A DNA stretch of 64,000 nt, from positions 155,014 through 219,013 of the forward strand of contig CAXGOB010000001.1 in the NCBI GenBank assembly GCA_964011275.1, in the 5' to 3' direction. Every line of letters starts with the position of its first letter. Position 1 is the first letter of the stretch. Under the pieces are notes generated by a model. The model worked only from the letters and a program-made list of their open reading frames with translations, ran no database searches and was not told the DNA's origin. Positions 34,939 to 44,577 of this stretch are shown piece by piece. Source of the DNA: UBA7328 sp002471345. Its GTDB lineage: Bacteria > Bacteroidota > Bacteroidia > Chitinophagales > Saprospiraceae. The position numbers and the translations under genes were made by a program.

Positions 34939-36048
34939 TTAATCTGGAAACACAGAACTGTCCAAATGAGGTAATAACTTTAAAGCATTTTTATAGTATA
35001 CTTTTTTAAGTATGTCATCTGGGAGAGCTAAACCGTACATTCTCCAAAAAGCATGATATCTTTTGTAATAAGGAAAATACTCATCATCAGTCTCTAATAC
35101 TCTAAAATACGTAGGAAACTCTTCTGGGTTAAAACTGTCCTTTCCGAAGAGGATACGATCTTGGTATTTAGCAAAGAACTTATTTGCATTCCGTGGTTGC
35201 CTTCCTAATTCTGCGATTACAGCCCCTATTTCAACATACATGTTTGGCATTTCATCCAACAGCCCACCTAGTTTTTTAAAATCATTGGCATACCAGCTCA
35301 TATGAGCGGCAATGAAATTAGTGCCAGGATGTCTTCTAATGATATCGTGCATCTCACCTACAATCGTAGCCCAAGGAGCAGGGTTGTCATTTTCTCTTTT
35401 TCTACCTGGTCTTAGTTTGAGCTCTAGCCATCTTTCATTGAGGCTATCATGAGCTTCCCAAAACTGCTTCGGATCAGCAGAATGGATCAGTATAGGCCAA
35501 CCGTATTCTCCACATTTTGCCCAAATTGGGTCGATACGAGCATCATTAATTCTTATTCTATTTCCCTGGCTATCTTCATTGGACATGCCTTGGCTTTTAT
35601 ATATCTTAAGTCCACTAGCTCCATTTGCTTTATCGTATGCCATTTGCTTGAGAGTTTCAACTGCCCAGTCAGGTTCATCAATACTTCTCAATTCTATATT
35701 AGTGAAAGTGACAATTCTATCTTCATGACCATACTTTTTGATATTATCGGTCATTGCCTTTAAACGTTCTCCACCTCTACCACTTAGATTAACAACCACT
35801 TGCATATTAAGCCCGTCTAACTTCTCTATAAGTTCATCCACATTCTGATCTGCCAGTCTCCAGTGATGGCTGTGTATATCAATAAAAGGAAATTTTGCCT
35901 TCGGAGTCGGAGTCTCAGGCACAACTAAACTAGATGGAGGATCATAAGACTCCCAATCCATTGTGATGTCAAGAGGTTCTCTTCTCTGGGTTAGTACATC
36001 AAAGCAAGAAAAAATCAAAATGGAAATTAAAAGATAAACTGACTTCAT
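34939..36048 (-). CDS. Amidohydrolase family protein (amidohydrolase_2), exported
   Basis: 369 aa with an N-terminal signal peptide (LISILIFSC, possibly a lipoprotein). Metal-dependent hydrolase barrel: IDIHSHHW supplies the HxH metal pair, LIHSADPKQFW and FIAAHMSWYANDF add further metal His, and RILFGKDSFNPEEFP holds the catalytic Asp. Members decarboxylate or hydrolyse aromatic and heterocyclic carboxylic compounds; the substrate is unknown. First gene of the minus-strand group that runs to dprA. Upstream is a divergent SRPBCC gene. Confidence 0.9.
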   Translation of the reverse strand: MKSVYLLISILIFSCFDVLTQRREPLDITMDWESYDPPSSLVVPETPTPKAKFPFIDIHSHHWRLADQNVDELIEKLDGLNMQVVVNLSGRGGERLKAMTDNIKKYGHEDRIVTFTNIELRSIDEPDWAVETLKQMAYDKANGASGLKIYKSQGMSNEDSQGNRIRINDARIDPIWAKCGEYGWPILIHSADPKQFWEAHDSLNERWLELKLRPGRKRENDNPAPWATIVGEMHDIIRRHPGTNFIAAHMSWYANDFKKLGGLLDEMPNMYVEIGAVIAELGRQPRNANKFFAKYQDRILFGKDSFNPEEFPTYFRVLETDDEYFPYYKRYHAFWRMYGLALPDDILKKVYYKNALKLLPHLDSSVFPD

Positions 36049-36171
36049 AAATATTATGTTTTTGCGAAACCAATATTACTGCAAATTGATCAAAAATGAT
36101 GGTTATAAGGATATCAGTTTAGCCCCATATTATTAAAATTGACTAAATTTCTAAACGTAAAAGAGTGAAAA

Positions 36172-36753
36172 ATGAAATATCTAAAGTATCTACTTTATCT
36201 AATTTTAACCTTAGTCGTGTGTCTTTTGCTCATCGGGACATTTATCAAAAAGGTGGAATATTCTTCACATGTGTCTATTAATAAACCACTCAAAGAAGTA
36301 TGGGCTGTATATCAGGATGAAGGCAAAATGAGGGATTGGTTAGAAGGATTTGAATCTATAGAACTGGTAAAGGGTAATAGGAATGATATAGGTAGTGAAT
36401 ACATAGTCAAAATGAACCAAGAAGGACAGACATTTGAAATAAAAGAAACTTTGAAATCTTACAAAGAATTTGAAAACATCAATTTTGATTTTGACAATGA
36501 AATGATGTTAATGAATTATAATACTGAGTTTACAGAGAATGAAATCGGCACAACGATTCACTCTCGCTCAATAGTAAGAGGCCATGGTATTTTAATGAGA
36601 GCGATGATGCCTTTCATTAAGGGCTCTATGATAGCTCAAGAAGAAAAAAATCTAAGAGGATTAAAAGAAGTCATTGAAGCAAATCAAAAAGATTATTATC
36701 CAATGAAAATGATGTCATTAGATTCAACTATTATAGAAAGTGAAAAAAGTTAA
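36172..36753 (+). CDS. SRPBCC family protein with membrane anchor
   Basis: 193 aa. One N-terminal membrane helix (YLLYLILTLVVCLLLIGTFI) followed by a START/Bet v1-like SRPBCC domain beginning EYSSHVSINKPLKEVWAVYQDEGKMRDWLEGF, the standard opening of the fold. These proteins bind hydrophobic ligands in a deep cavity. Probably periplasmic and membrane-tethered. Its stop codon and that of the convergent DUF6503 gene share a TTAA. Confidence 0.87.
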   Translation: MKYLKYLLYLILTLVVCLLLIGTFIKKVEYSSHVSINKPLKEVWAVYQDEGKMRDWLEGFESIELVKGNRNDIGSEYIVKMNQEGQTFEIKETLKSYKEFENINFDFDNEMMLMNYNTEFTENEIGTTIHSRSIVRGHGILMRAMMPFIKGSMIAQEEKNLRGLKEVIEANQKDYYPMKMMSLDSTIIESEKS

Positions 36754-37502
36754 TTTGCTTCTTTCTTGATACTAGTCAGTTCAATTCGAGATAATTCTAT
36801 TAGTTCATTACTGTCAAATAACAGATCTAGGTCTTCTACAGGAGTGTCTTTGTCGTGTTTGAAATTGACATAATCTTGGAATAAAACTCCTCCTACCTTT
36901 CGAGGATTATATGCAGACCTAAACCTTACTCCCCCACCATTTACGCGAAAAGAATAGGCTAAATAATCCAAAGAGTAATCGTCTGTGTCAATCCAATAAA
37001 TATAGATGTCATCATGATCATCTCCTCCTCCATCTTGATCAAATGTCACTCTGATTTTGTGATATGTTTTACCTTTGATTTCAGCTCCTCCTATTAGCTC
37101 TTTGCCAACAGCTGGATCATTGAGAAAATATGGGAGAAAGGTAAAGTAATGAACTGAGTTTACTGATCTAGAGTAACTACCCTTTTGCTTTTCAGTAAGG
37201 ATTACTTCTTTACCATCAGACATTCTTTTTATACCATCGTTGGTCAAAATGTCCTTTACTCCTGTTTCTTTGTGCTTTCTGGTGTATTCAAAGCTTCCTT
37301 GATTTCTTTTATAGGTATAATGGTACTTTCTAAAGTCAAATGAAAAACTTCCTTTGGCTACTTTCTTGCCGTTTTGTTTTTTTATACTCTTATCAATGAT
37401 TTTTTGTGCATCAATATCGCTTTGATTAAAAGCAGAAATTGATAGTAATGCAAAAAACAGTGTTGTAATCAATACTGACAAAGTTTTAAACTGAATCTTC
37501 AT
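36750..37502 (-). CDS. Secreted DUF6503 family protein (copy 1)
   Basis: 250 aa with a signal peptide ending around ISAFNQ. A mainly beta protein with GGAEIKGKTYHKIRVTF, IYWIDTDDYSLDYLAYSF and KVGGVLFQDYVNF motifs, the layout of the DUF6503 family common in Bacteroidota envelopes and related to LolA-like lipid-binding folds. A second member lies in this window (248 aa, plus strand at 50 kb). Function unproven; lipoprotein or lipid handling is a plausible guess. Confidence 0.8.
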   Translation of the reverse strand: MKIQFKTLSVLITTLFFALLSISAFNQSDIDAQKIIDKSIKKQNGKKVAKGSFSFDFRKYHYTYKRNQGSFEYTRKHKETGVKDILTNDGIKRMSDGKEVILTEKQKGSYSRSVNSVHYFTFLPYFLNDPAVGKELIGGAEIKGKTYHKIRVTFDQDGGGDDHDDIYIYWIDTDDYSLDYLAYSFRVNGGGVRFRSAYNPRKVGGVLFQDYVNFKHDKDTPVEDLDLLFDSNELIELSRIELTSIKKEAN

Positions 37503-37610
37503 TTAAATAGATTTAAAATTTCATTGGACCTTCAGTAAACACCAAGCCCAAGATAAATGTTAGATTAGAAATGAGCTTTCAATCTTAACGTCGTCTAGAA
37601 TACAATACAA

Positions 37611-39044
37611 TTAAAACTCTGCATTGCCAGGAGTTCTTGGAAAAGGAATTACATCACGAATATTTCCCATACCAGTCAAAAACATCACAAAACGCTCAAA
37701 ACCTAATCCGAACCCTGCATGTGGACATGTACCAAAACGACGAGTATCTAAAAACCAATCCATTTCATGCTCGGGAATATCAAAATCTTTCATTCTGGAA
37801 GTAAGCACATCCAGCCGCTCTTCTCTCTGAGAACCTCCGACTATTTCTCCAATTCCTGGAAATAAAATATCCATTGCAGCTACTGTCTTGTTGTCATCGT
37901 TCATTCGCATATAAAATGCCTTGATCTCCTTTGGATAATCGACTAGCATGACAGGTTTTTTAAAGTGCTTTTCCACCAAGAATCTTTCATGCTCTGATTG
38001 TAAATCCGCTCCCCAACCATCTATAGGAAATTTAAATTTCTTCTTTTTATTTGGTTTTGAGTTTCTCAAAATATCTATGGCTTCGGTATAAGTCAATCGT
38101 TGAAAATCATTTTCTAAAACAAATGCCATTTTTTCTTTCAATGCCATATCTGATCTCTCATTCTGAGGTTTTTGCTTTTCCTCATTGATCAGTCGCTGTT
38201 CTAAGAAAGTGAGATCATCTTCACACTGTTTCATGACATGTTTGATGACATACTTCAACATTGCTTCGGCTAAATCCATATTATCATGAATATCAGCAAA
38301 AGCAACTTCTGGTTCTATCATCCAAAACTCTGCAGCATGCCGAGAAGTATTAGAATTTTCAGCTCGGAATGTAGGTCCAAAAGTGTATACTTCTGAAAGA
38401 GCCAAAGCACCCAATTCCGCTTCCAACTGTCCGGATACAGTAAGGTTTGTTGCTTTGTTAAAAAAATCTTGAGAGAAATCTACCGCTCCAGAATCATCCT
38501 TTGCTACATCATTTAAATCCAAAGTGGTCACCTGAAACATCTCACCTGCACCTTCAGCATCAGATCCAGTAACTATTGGAGTGTTTAGATAGACAAAACC
38601 TCTATCATTAAAAAACTTATGAATAGCAAATGCTGCGGCATGTCTTACCCTAAAGACTGCTGAAAAAGTATTTGTTCTGAATCTAAGATGGGCTATATCT
38701 CTTAAAAATTCTAGACTATGTCGCTTAGGTTGTAGAGGATACTTTTCTGGATCAGCTTCTCCTAAAACTTCAATTTTATTGGCATGAATTTCTACACTTT
38801 GACCTTTTCCTTGAGACTCCACAACTTTGCCAGTTGCGCTTATTGCTGCTCCTGTTGTAATTTTTTTAAGCAGTGACTCATCTTCTTTTTCTCTATCTGC
38901 TACTATTTGTAAGGTAGAAATAGTAGAACCATCATTGAGTGCTATGAATTGATTATTCCTAAAAGTCCTTACCCATCCTTTTACATTGACATCCTGACCT
39001 ATAGGCTGATTAGTAAGAATGTCTTTAATTTTTACACGCCTCAT
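37611..39044 (-). CDS. asnS: Asparagine--tRNA ligase
   Basis: 477 aa. Class IIb synthetase: an N-terminal OB-fold anticodon domain (KGWVRTFRNNQFIALNDGS), then motif 2 TFGPTFRAENSNTSRHAAEFWMIEPE, the GGSQREERLDVL segment, and motif 3 GFGLGFERFVMFLTGMGNIRD. Charges tRNA-Asn directly. A perfect -7 box (TATATTTG) lies 21 bp upstream of the ATG on the minus strand. Confidence 0.98.
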   Translation of the reverse strand: MRRVKIKDILTNQPIGQDVNVKGWVRTFRNNQFIALNDGSTISTLQIVADREKEDESLLKKITTGAAISATGKVVESQGKGQSVEIHANKIEVLGEADPEKYPLQPKRHSLEFLRDIAHLRFRTNTFSAVFRVRHAAAFAIHKFFNDRGFVYLNTPIVTGSDAEGAGEMFQVTTLDLNDVAKDDSGAVDFSQDFFNKATNLTVSGQLEAELGALALSEVYTFGPTFRAENSNTSRHAAEFWMIEPEVAFADIHDNMDLAEAMLKYVIKHVMKQCEDDLTFLEQRLINEEKQKPQNERSDMALKEKMAFVLENDFQRLTYTEAIDILRNSKPNKKKKFKFPIDGWGADLQSEHERFLVEKHFKKPVMLVDYPKEIKAFYMRMNDDNKTVAAMDILFPGIGEIVGGSQREERLDVLTSRMKDFDIPEHEMDWFLDTRRFGTCPHAGFGLGFERFVMFLTGMGNIRDVIPFPRTPGNAEF

Positions 39045-39064
39045 GTTTCTCCGATTTTAGGGCG

Positions 39065-39072
39065 CAAATATA
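39065..39072 (-). promoter_or_regulatory. asnS -7 promoter element TATATTTG
   Basis: Perfect TAnnTTTG match on the minus strand, placed to give a short untranslated leader before asnS. No clear -33 TTG is present at the usual distance. Confidence 0.55.
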
Positions 39073-39081
39073 CCGTTATTG

Positions 39082-40125
39082 TTAATTCTTATTCCACTCT
39101 GTCAGATTAGTAGAAAGGCTGATATGATTCATGCCTCCAGCAAGGTGATACGAACCAAATCCATAATCAAATGCAATCCTTTTAACCTTAAAGCCAAAGC
39201 CAAAAGAAAACCCATTTAAACTTCTAAATGTAGATACAGTAAGCTCTTTTTTAATCTGATGATTATATCCAAATCGCAATCTAAACACTTCATTTTCACC
39301 AATTAAAAACTCTCCATTTATGATAACATGATGGAAAAAATTGTCAATTGTTCGAGCAATAAAACTACTCTCTCTGTCCTCTTGATCAATGAATATTGGA
39401 TCATTATCATCTAAGCCTTCTGATCTGAGATTCCAATTATTAAGGTCATGAAGGATAAAAGATAATCTAAGTGGTAGATATTTAAGTCTTTTTGAAGTTC
39501 CTATTTGCACATCTAAAGGAAAAGCCTCTCGATTCCGACTAAAAGATGAAAATTGAGCACCAATGTTTCTTACGACAAAAGTTGTTATAGTACTTTTTTC
39601 AGGGTTTTCATATGTCACTCCAAAGTCAACACCTAAGCCAGAAGAATTGTACACATCTAGACTTGATTGAAGCCATTTTAAGTTAATTCCAGTCGTAATT
39701 CTTTCATTCCATTTTTTAGCCGCACCTAGCGTAAACCCAATATCTCCTCCCGTGAACTCGCCTTGAACATTAGCAAATTCATCGGTTCTAATAAAATCTC
39801 CATATGACAGATAATTTATAGCCACAATAGTGGACAATCCCCACTTTTCTACATGATACCCTATGGCTGCATTACCAAACGCTATATCTGCTAAGTGAAA
39901 ATTATGATTTACAGCCAAGGATTTATGCATAGATGGATTAAGCAGAGAAGGGCTTTGCAGTCCTAGAATGATATCATTGTCTTTAGTTGCGATCTGGCTG
40001 CTACCCAATGCAGTGATTCGAGCAGAATGTGGTAAGTTCAAAAAATGGAAAGTGTATTTGCCACCTATTTGTCCCAAAAGAAAGAAAGGAAAAAGGATTA
40101 ATAGTATGGCAACTTTATATTTCAA
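39082..40125 (-). CDS. porQ: Type IX secretion system outer-membrane protein PorQ
   Basis: 347 aa starting at TTG, which gives a proper signal peptide (KYKVAILLILFPFFLLGQ). The mature protein begins IGGKYTFHFLNLPHSARITALGSSQIATKDND, the hallmark opening of PorQ, followed by beta-barrel strands (GYHVEKWGLSTIVAINYLSYGDF, GGDIGFTLGAAKKW). PorQ is an outer-membrane component of the type IX secretion system, linked in other species to anchoring of cargo proteins at the surface. Its presence ties the genome to Bacteroidota. It lies 37 bp upstream of asnS. Confidence 0.92.
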   Translation of the reverse strand: MKYKVAILLILFPFFLLGQIGGKYTFHFLNLPHSARITALGSSQIATKDNDIILGLQSPSLLNPSMHKSLAVNHNFHLADIAFGNAAIGYHVEKWGLSTIVAINYLSYGDFIRTDEFANVQGEFTGGDIGFTLGAAKKWNERITTGINLKWLQSSLDVYNSSGLGVDFGVTYENPEKSTITTFVVRNIGAQFSSFSRNREAFPLDVQIGTSKRLKYLPLRLSFILHDLNNWNLRSEGLDDNDPIFIDQEDRESSFIARTIDNFFHHVIINGEFLIGENEVFRLRFGYNHQIKKELTVSTFRSLNGFSFGFGFKVKRIAFDYGFGSYHLAGGMNHISLSTNLTEWNKN

Positions 40126-40213
40126 ATAATAATAATTGAATGTGTAAATGTAAACGATACAATTACAACTTTCCTTTCTTAGTAATGATTCTTATTTGTA
40201 GTGTTAATAACAC

Positions 40214-41305
40214 TTACAATTTCACAACTATATCTTTTCTATCCATCCACCATGCAAAGAGCCAAATAAAGAAAACATAGGTCAGGGCTTGTAGAAAGGA
40301 TCCACTGTACTGATCAAATACATTTTGAAATACATTTTCATATAGCCAGCTATAAAGACCTTTTCCATCAATCTTGATCATTCCAAATATTCTGATTAAA
40401 ATTCCAGATAAAACATAAGATATCAAGGGGTTTTTGCCAAAAGCTCTAAAGACATAGGACCAATTTTGCCATTTCTTCTCGTCTAAAATCCACATTAAAA
40501 ACATAAGACAAAATGTGGCGAGTCCACCAGTGACTAAAACATATGAACTACTCCAAATTGGTTTGTTTATTGGGAATCCAGCAAAATTCCAGATGACTCC
40601 TATAACAGAAGCTCCTATGGCATACGGCAATAGACCTTTTATTTTATCCATGACGCCATCTTTAGTTTGGATCACTTTTCCCATCCAATAACCAAAAAGG
40701 ACAGTGCCAATTGTTGGAATAGTGCTGAGCAATCCTTCAGGATCAAATGGTATCCCATAACCACCGTAAACATGATTTTCACCTAAAAGCCAAAGGTCTA
40801 AGGCTCTTGAAGCATTGTCTTCTAAACTCAATGGGTCTGCTCCGCCAAAAAGCATCATAATGGCATAATATCCAACCAATAAAACACCAAATACGTATGG
40901 CAACCACTTTTTAGGACTGTAGATTACGATGAGGGATCCAAAGCCATATGCTAGAGCTATCCGCTGTAAAACGCCAAAAATCCTAAGATCGCCGATACTT
41001 TTATTAAAAAAAGGAAACCAATTCAGTGCTAATCCGACAAGAAATATTAGAGCAGTTCTTTTCAGGACTTTAGCAACCCATTGACTTCTATTTACTCCAG
41101 TATACTTATTAAAAGAAATGGACATAGCCACTCCTACTATGAAAACAAAAAAAGGAAAAACCAGATCAGTGGGCGTGAGACCATCCCATTTGGCATGTAG
41201 TAGTGGTGCATATACATAATTCCATGACCCTGGTGTATTCACAATGATCATTAAGAAAATGGTCAATCCTCTGAAAATATCAAGAGAAAGCAGTCGGTTT
41301 TTCAT
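40214..41305 (-). CDS. NagX-like membrane acyltransferase (heparan N-acetyltransferase-related, DUF5009)
   Basis: 363 aa from ATG; a TTG ten codons upstream is the alternative. It opens NRLLSLDIFRGLTIFLMIIVNTPG, the DUF1624/DUF5009 hallmark, and has about ten membrane helices. The motif WDGLTPTDLVFPFFVFIVGVAMSISF holds the conserved Asp-Leu-Val-Phe-Pro loop. Relatives move acetyl groups from cytoplasmic acetyl-CoA to amino sugars across the membrane or act in sugar uptake (NagX). Upstream lies fabG on the same strand. Confidence 0.9.
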   Translation of the reverse strand: MKNRLLSLDIFRGLTIFLMIIVNTPGSWNYVYAPLLHAKWDGLTPTDLVFPFFVFIVGVAMSISFNKYTGVNRSQWVAKVLKRTALIFLVGLALNWFPFFNKSIGDLRIFGVLQRIALAYGFGSLIVIYSPKKWLPYVFGVLLVGYYAIMMLFGGADPLSLEDNASRALDLWLLGENHVYGGYGIPFDPEGLLSTIPTIGTVLFGYWMGKVIQTKDGVMDKIKGLLPYAIGASVIGVIWNFAGFPINKPIWSSSYVLVTGGLATFCLMFLMWILDEKKWQNWSYVFRAFGKNPLISYVLSGILIRIFGMIKIDGKGLYSWLYENVFQNVFDQYSGSFLQALTYVFFIWLFAWWMDRKDIVVKL

Positions 41306-41359
41306 TCTAAGCGTTTTTTCTTTGCTGTTAATCAAGAAGATATTCTGGATTTGAAAACT

Positions 41360-42100
41360 TTACATATTCATTCCTCCACAGATGCTGATCACTTGACCTG
41401 TGACATATCTGCTCATATCAGACCCTAAGTATACACAGCCATTGGCAATATCATCAGGTTTTCCAAAATCTTTGAGTGGAATGCTACTGATATAACTTTC
41501 TTTAGTTTTTTCATCAAGCTCACCAGTCATCTCTGTTTTAATAAATCCTGGTGCTATGACATTGCTTCTGATGTTTCTACTTCCAACTTCTTTTGCAATA
41601 GATTTTGAAAAGCCTATAATACCGGATTTAGAAGCGGCATAATTAGCTTGGCCTGCATTACCAAAGACACCAACGACAGAACTCATATGAATGATACTGC
41701 CGGCACGTTGTCTCATCATTGTCTTCAATACACTTTTAGTCATTACGAATACTGATTTGAGATTGACATCCATCACATCATCCCAGTGTTCTTCACTCAT
41801 TCTAAGCATAAGGGTATCCTTAGTGATCCCGGCATTATTTATAAGGATATCAATTCTTTCAAATTTCTCTACAGTAGCCTTAATCAAAGCTTCTGCATCT
41901 TCCATTTTACTAGCATCAGATTGTACCGCCATCACTTTATCAGATCCTAACTCTGCAACTATAGCATCAGCTTTTTCACTGCTAGACCTATAAGTAAAAA
42001 CAACAGATGCTCCTTCTGCTACAAATTTTCTGACAATGCCTTCTCCTATTCCTCTTGATCCACCTGTTATTATCGCTACTTTTTCATTTAACAATCCCAT
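41360..42100 (-). CDS. fabG: 3-oxoacyl-[acyl-carrier-protein] reductase
   Basis: 246 aa from ATG (a GTG one codon earlier is possible). Short-chain dehydrogenase with the NADPH loop GGSRGIGEG (about 15-23), NNAG, the catalytic Ser in HMSSVVG and YxxxK in NYAASKSG, plus KTEMT near the C-terminal part. Length and sequence fit FabG, which reduces beta-ketoacyl-ACP in fatty-acid synthesis. The divergent gene encodes an acyl-CoA-oxidase-like enzyme, so anabolic and catabolic acyl genes share one promoter region. Confidence 0.93.
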   Translation of the reverse strand: MGLLNEKVAIITGGSRGIGEGIVRKFVAEGASVVFTYRSSSEKADAIVAELGSDKVMAVQSDASKMEDAEALIKATVEKFERIDILINNAGITKDTLMLRMSEEHWDDVMDVNLKSVFVMTKSVLKTMMRQRAGSIIHMSSVVGVFGNAGQANYAASKSGIIGFSKSIAKEVGSRNIRSNVIAPGFIKTEMTGELDEKTKESYISSIPLKDFGKPDDIANGCVYLGSDMSRYVTGQVISICGGMNM

Positions 42101-42166
42101 CACTCACTTTTATTTTTTTCAATATTTAACTAATAATTCTAAGATATATCCGAACTTCAATAACTC

Positions 42167-42178
42167 ACAATTCATTGT
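42167..42178. promoter_or_regulatory. Short palindrome ACAAT-TC-ATTGT between fabG and acyl-CoA oxidase gene
   Basis: Perfect 5-bp arms around 2 nt in the 145-bp divergent region. It could be an operator for a fatty-acid regulator; it is short enough to occur by chance in AT-rich DNA. Confidence 0.3.
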
Positions 42179-42245
42179 AAATCATGAACAACCTTTTTAC
42201 TACATCAACCTTCTCACGAAATCGGTCATAAAAATACTTTTAAAT

Positions 42246-44567
42246 ATGTCTGTTGCAACTATTGATAAAGAACTGAGCCCTGGAGTATTAAGTTTATTGC
42301 CCCTATTTTATGTAGGATGGAGTGATAGTGTTCTCAGTACTACAGAGATGTCATTGATACATGAGGCAATCAATAATCTCAAAGTATTGACAAAGGAGGA
42401 TAAAAAGTATTTAGTTAAATGGAGTAACCCTAAGACTCCCCCTTCTCCTGAAGTTTTTGATCTCTGGTATAGAAGCATCAAAAACTTATCAAAAGATCTG
42501 CCTTTAGCAAAAAAAGATGAATTGGTGAAATTGGGGATTAGCATAGCCCAAAAAAAATCATTAGACAATCACATTTGGAAAGAAAAAGAGACTGTAGAGG
42601 CCTTGCGTAATATTGAAGATGCTCTAGGTATAAAAAGCGCTTCAAGTGCTAGTATTCTTCTTAACAGATTAGACCCAGAATTAGCCGACAAAGATTTTGA
42701 GGAAAGCTCATTTTCTTCTGATGAATTAAGAAAAGTTTTAGATGGAAAATATATAGAAACTAAAGAGAGAATGAGAAAGATTTTAAGTGATCCTCTCTTT
42801 GATAATGTTTATGAGCCTGATAAGGACTTTTTTAGATTATTGACGTTGAAAAGAACCAAGGCACTTGCTGATCAAGGTGTGAGCGCTTATTCATTTCCAA
42901 AAAAATATGGTGGCGGAGAGCGCAAAGGAGATCATTTAGCTGTATTTGAAATGTTGGCTTACAGCGACCTAAGTCTTACCATAAAATTTGGTGTTCAATT
43001 TGGTCTTTTTGGAGGAGCAATATATCTCCTTGGCACCGAAAAGCATCATAAAAAGTATCTAGAGGCAATGCACAGAGCGGAACTCTTAGGTTGCTTTGCA
43101 ATGACAGAAACTGGACATGGTTCTAATGTAAAAGATTTGAAAACTACTATAGTTTACGATTCTACAACTGATGAATTAGAAATCCATTCCCCAAATTTTG
43201 CAGCAGGAAAAGAATATATAGGAAATGCTCTACACTCTACCATGGCTGCTGTTTTTGGGCAACTTATTGTAGATGATGAACAGCACGGTATCCACTCAGT
43301 ACTAGTACCCTTAAGAGATGACGATGGAAAACTTTTAAAGGGTGTCAAAGTAGAAGATTGTGGTTATAAACTAGGGCTTAACGGTGTAGACAATGGTCGT
43401 ATTTGGTTCGATCATGTAAGAGTTCCTAGAGAAAATCTATTGAACAAATATGGTGACATTAATGAAAAAGGAGAATACAGCAGCACTATAAAGAATCCTT
43501 CTAGGAGGTTTTTTACGATGCTAGGTGCATTGGTTTTAGGTAGAATATCAGTAGGGAAAGCAGGAGTTAATTGTTCTAAGTCAGCACTGACCATAGCTAT
43601 AAAATATGGCCTCAAAAGAAGACAATTCAGTCAAAGAGAAGGTGCTTCAGAAACGTTACTCATGGATTATCCCACTCATCAAAAAAGGCTTCTACCAAAG
43701 TTAGCAAAAACATATGCTTATGATTTTGCCATTCAAAAATTAATGAATGACTATTTGAATGCATCAGAAGATGAGATAAGAAAAATAGAAACTCAAGCAG
43801 CTGGACTTAAATCTGTAGCAACATGGCATGCTACCAATACAATACAAGAGTGTAGAGAAGCCTGTGGTGGCAAGGGGTATTTAAGAGAAAATAGATTTGC
43901 CGACATAAAAGCTGACGCGGATATTTTTACGACGTTTGAAGGGGATAATACAGTATTAATGCAACTAGTAGCTAAGGGATTGCTTACAGAATTCAAACAG
44001 TCATTTCATGACGACGGTTATAAAGCAGTAATCAACTATCTCTTTTCTAGAATGAAAAATACCGTCGATGAAAATCGGCCATTCAGTAAAAGGAATACAG
44101 ATACTTCTCATCTTTTAAGTGAAGAGTTTCATAAACATGCTTTTAGGTATAGATATAAAAAGAATCTCATAGGGTTGAGTAGGAGAATACAAAAGTTTAT
44201 TAAGCGACGTACAGATCCGTTCCAAGCTTTCCTGAGAACCCAAGAACATTTAGTAGAGTTAGGTCATGCATATGTAGAGCATTATACCTTAAGAGCATTT
44301 TATAAAAAAATAGAAGAACAACAAGATTTAGAGGTTAAAAATGTACTGACTAAAATATGTCAGCTTTATGCTCTGAGCACTATTTCAGAACAGAGGGGAT
44401 GGTTTTTAGAAAATGACTATATAGAGGGAGGCAAGACCAAAGCTATAAGAAGAATGGTAACTAAACTTTGTCAAGAACTGAGGCCTAATGCAATGGGTCT
44501 AGTTGATGCCTTTGGTATTCCGGATGCTTTACTCAAAGCACCAATTGCTTTAGAAGATTGGTCATAA
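42246..44567 (+). CDS. Acyl-CoA oxidase/dehydrogenase-like flavoprotein
   Basis: 773 aa from the ATG at 42246; the frame is open 70 codons further upstream but that part overlaps fabG and is not protein-like. The middle shows the acyl-CoA oxidase pattern: ELLGCFAMTETGHGSNVKDL, YKLGLNGVDNGRIWFDHVRVPRENLL, then EACGGKGYLRENRFADIKADADIFTTFEGDNTVLMQLVAKGLL, whose Glu in TFEGDN is the usual catalytic base. N- and C-terminal extensions make it longer than plain acyl-CoA dehydrogenases, as in peroxisomal-type oxidases. It does the first step of fatty-acid beta-oxidation. Electron acceptor (oxygen or ETF) not decidable from sequence. Confidence 0.93.
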   Translation: MSVATIDKELSPGVLSLLPLFYVGWSDSVLSTTEMSLIHEAINNLKVLTKEDKKYLVKWSNPKTPPSPEVFDLWYRSIKNLSKDLPLAKKDELVKLGISIAQKKSLDNHIWKEKETVEALRNIEDALGIKSASSASILLNRLDPELADKDFEESSFSSDELRKVLDGKYIETKERMRKILSDPLFDNVYEPDKDFFRLLTLKRTKALADQGVSAYSFPKKYGGGERKGDHLAVFEMLAYSDLSLTIKFGVQFGLFGGAIYLLGTEKHHKKYLEAMHRAELLGCFAMTETGHGSNVKDLKTTIVYDSTTDELEIHSPNFAAGKEYIGNALHSTMAAVFGQLIVDDEQHGIHSVLVPLRDDDGKLLKGVKVEDCGYKLGLNGVDNGRIWFDHVRVPRENLLNKYGDINEKGEYSSTIKNPSRRFFTMLGALVLGRISVGKAGVNCSKSALTIAIKYGLKRRQFSQREGASETLLMDYPTHQKRLLPKLAKTYAYDFAIQKLMNDYLNASEDEIRKIETQAAGLKSVATWHATNTIQECREACGGKGYLRENRFADIKADADIFTTFEGDNTVLMQLVAKGLLTEFKQSFHDDGYKAVINYLFSRMKNTVDENRPFSKRNTDTSHLLSEEFHKHAFRYRYKKNLIGLSRRIQKFIKRRTDPFQAFLRTQEHLVELGHAYVEHYTLRAFYKKIEEQQDLEVKNVLTKICQLYALSTISEQRGWFLENDYIEGGKTKAIRRMVTKLCQELRPNAMGLVDAFGIPDALLKAPIALEDWS

Positions 44568-44577
44568 TATATGAATG

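Noticed and set aside
42036..42245. Open frame extending the acyl-CoA oxidase gene 70 codons upstream
   Set aside because: It overlaps the fabG start on the other strand, has no protein-like character, and the ATG at 42246 begins a normal family N-terminus.
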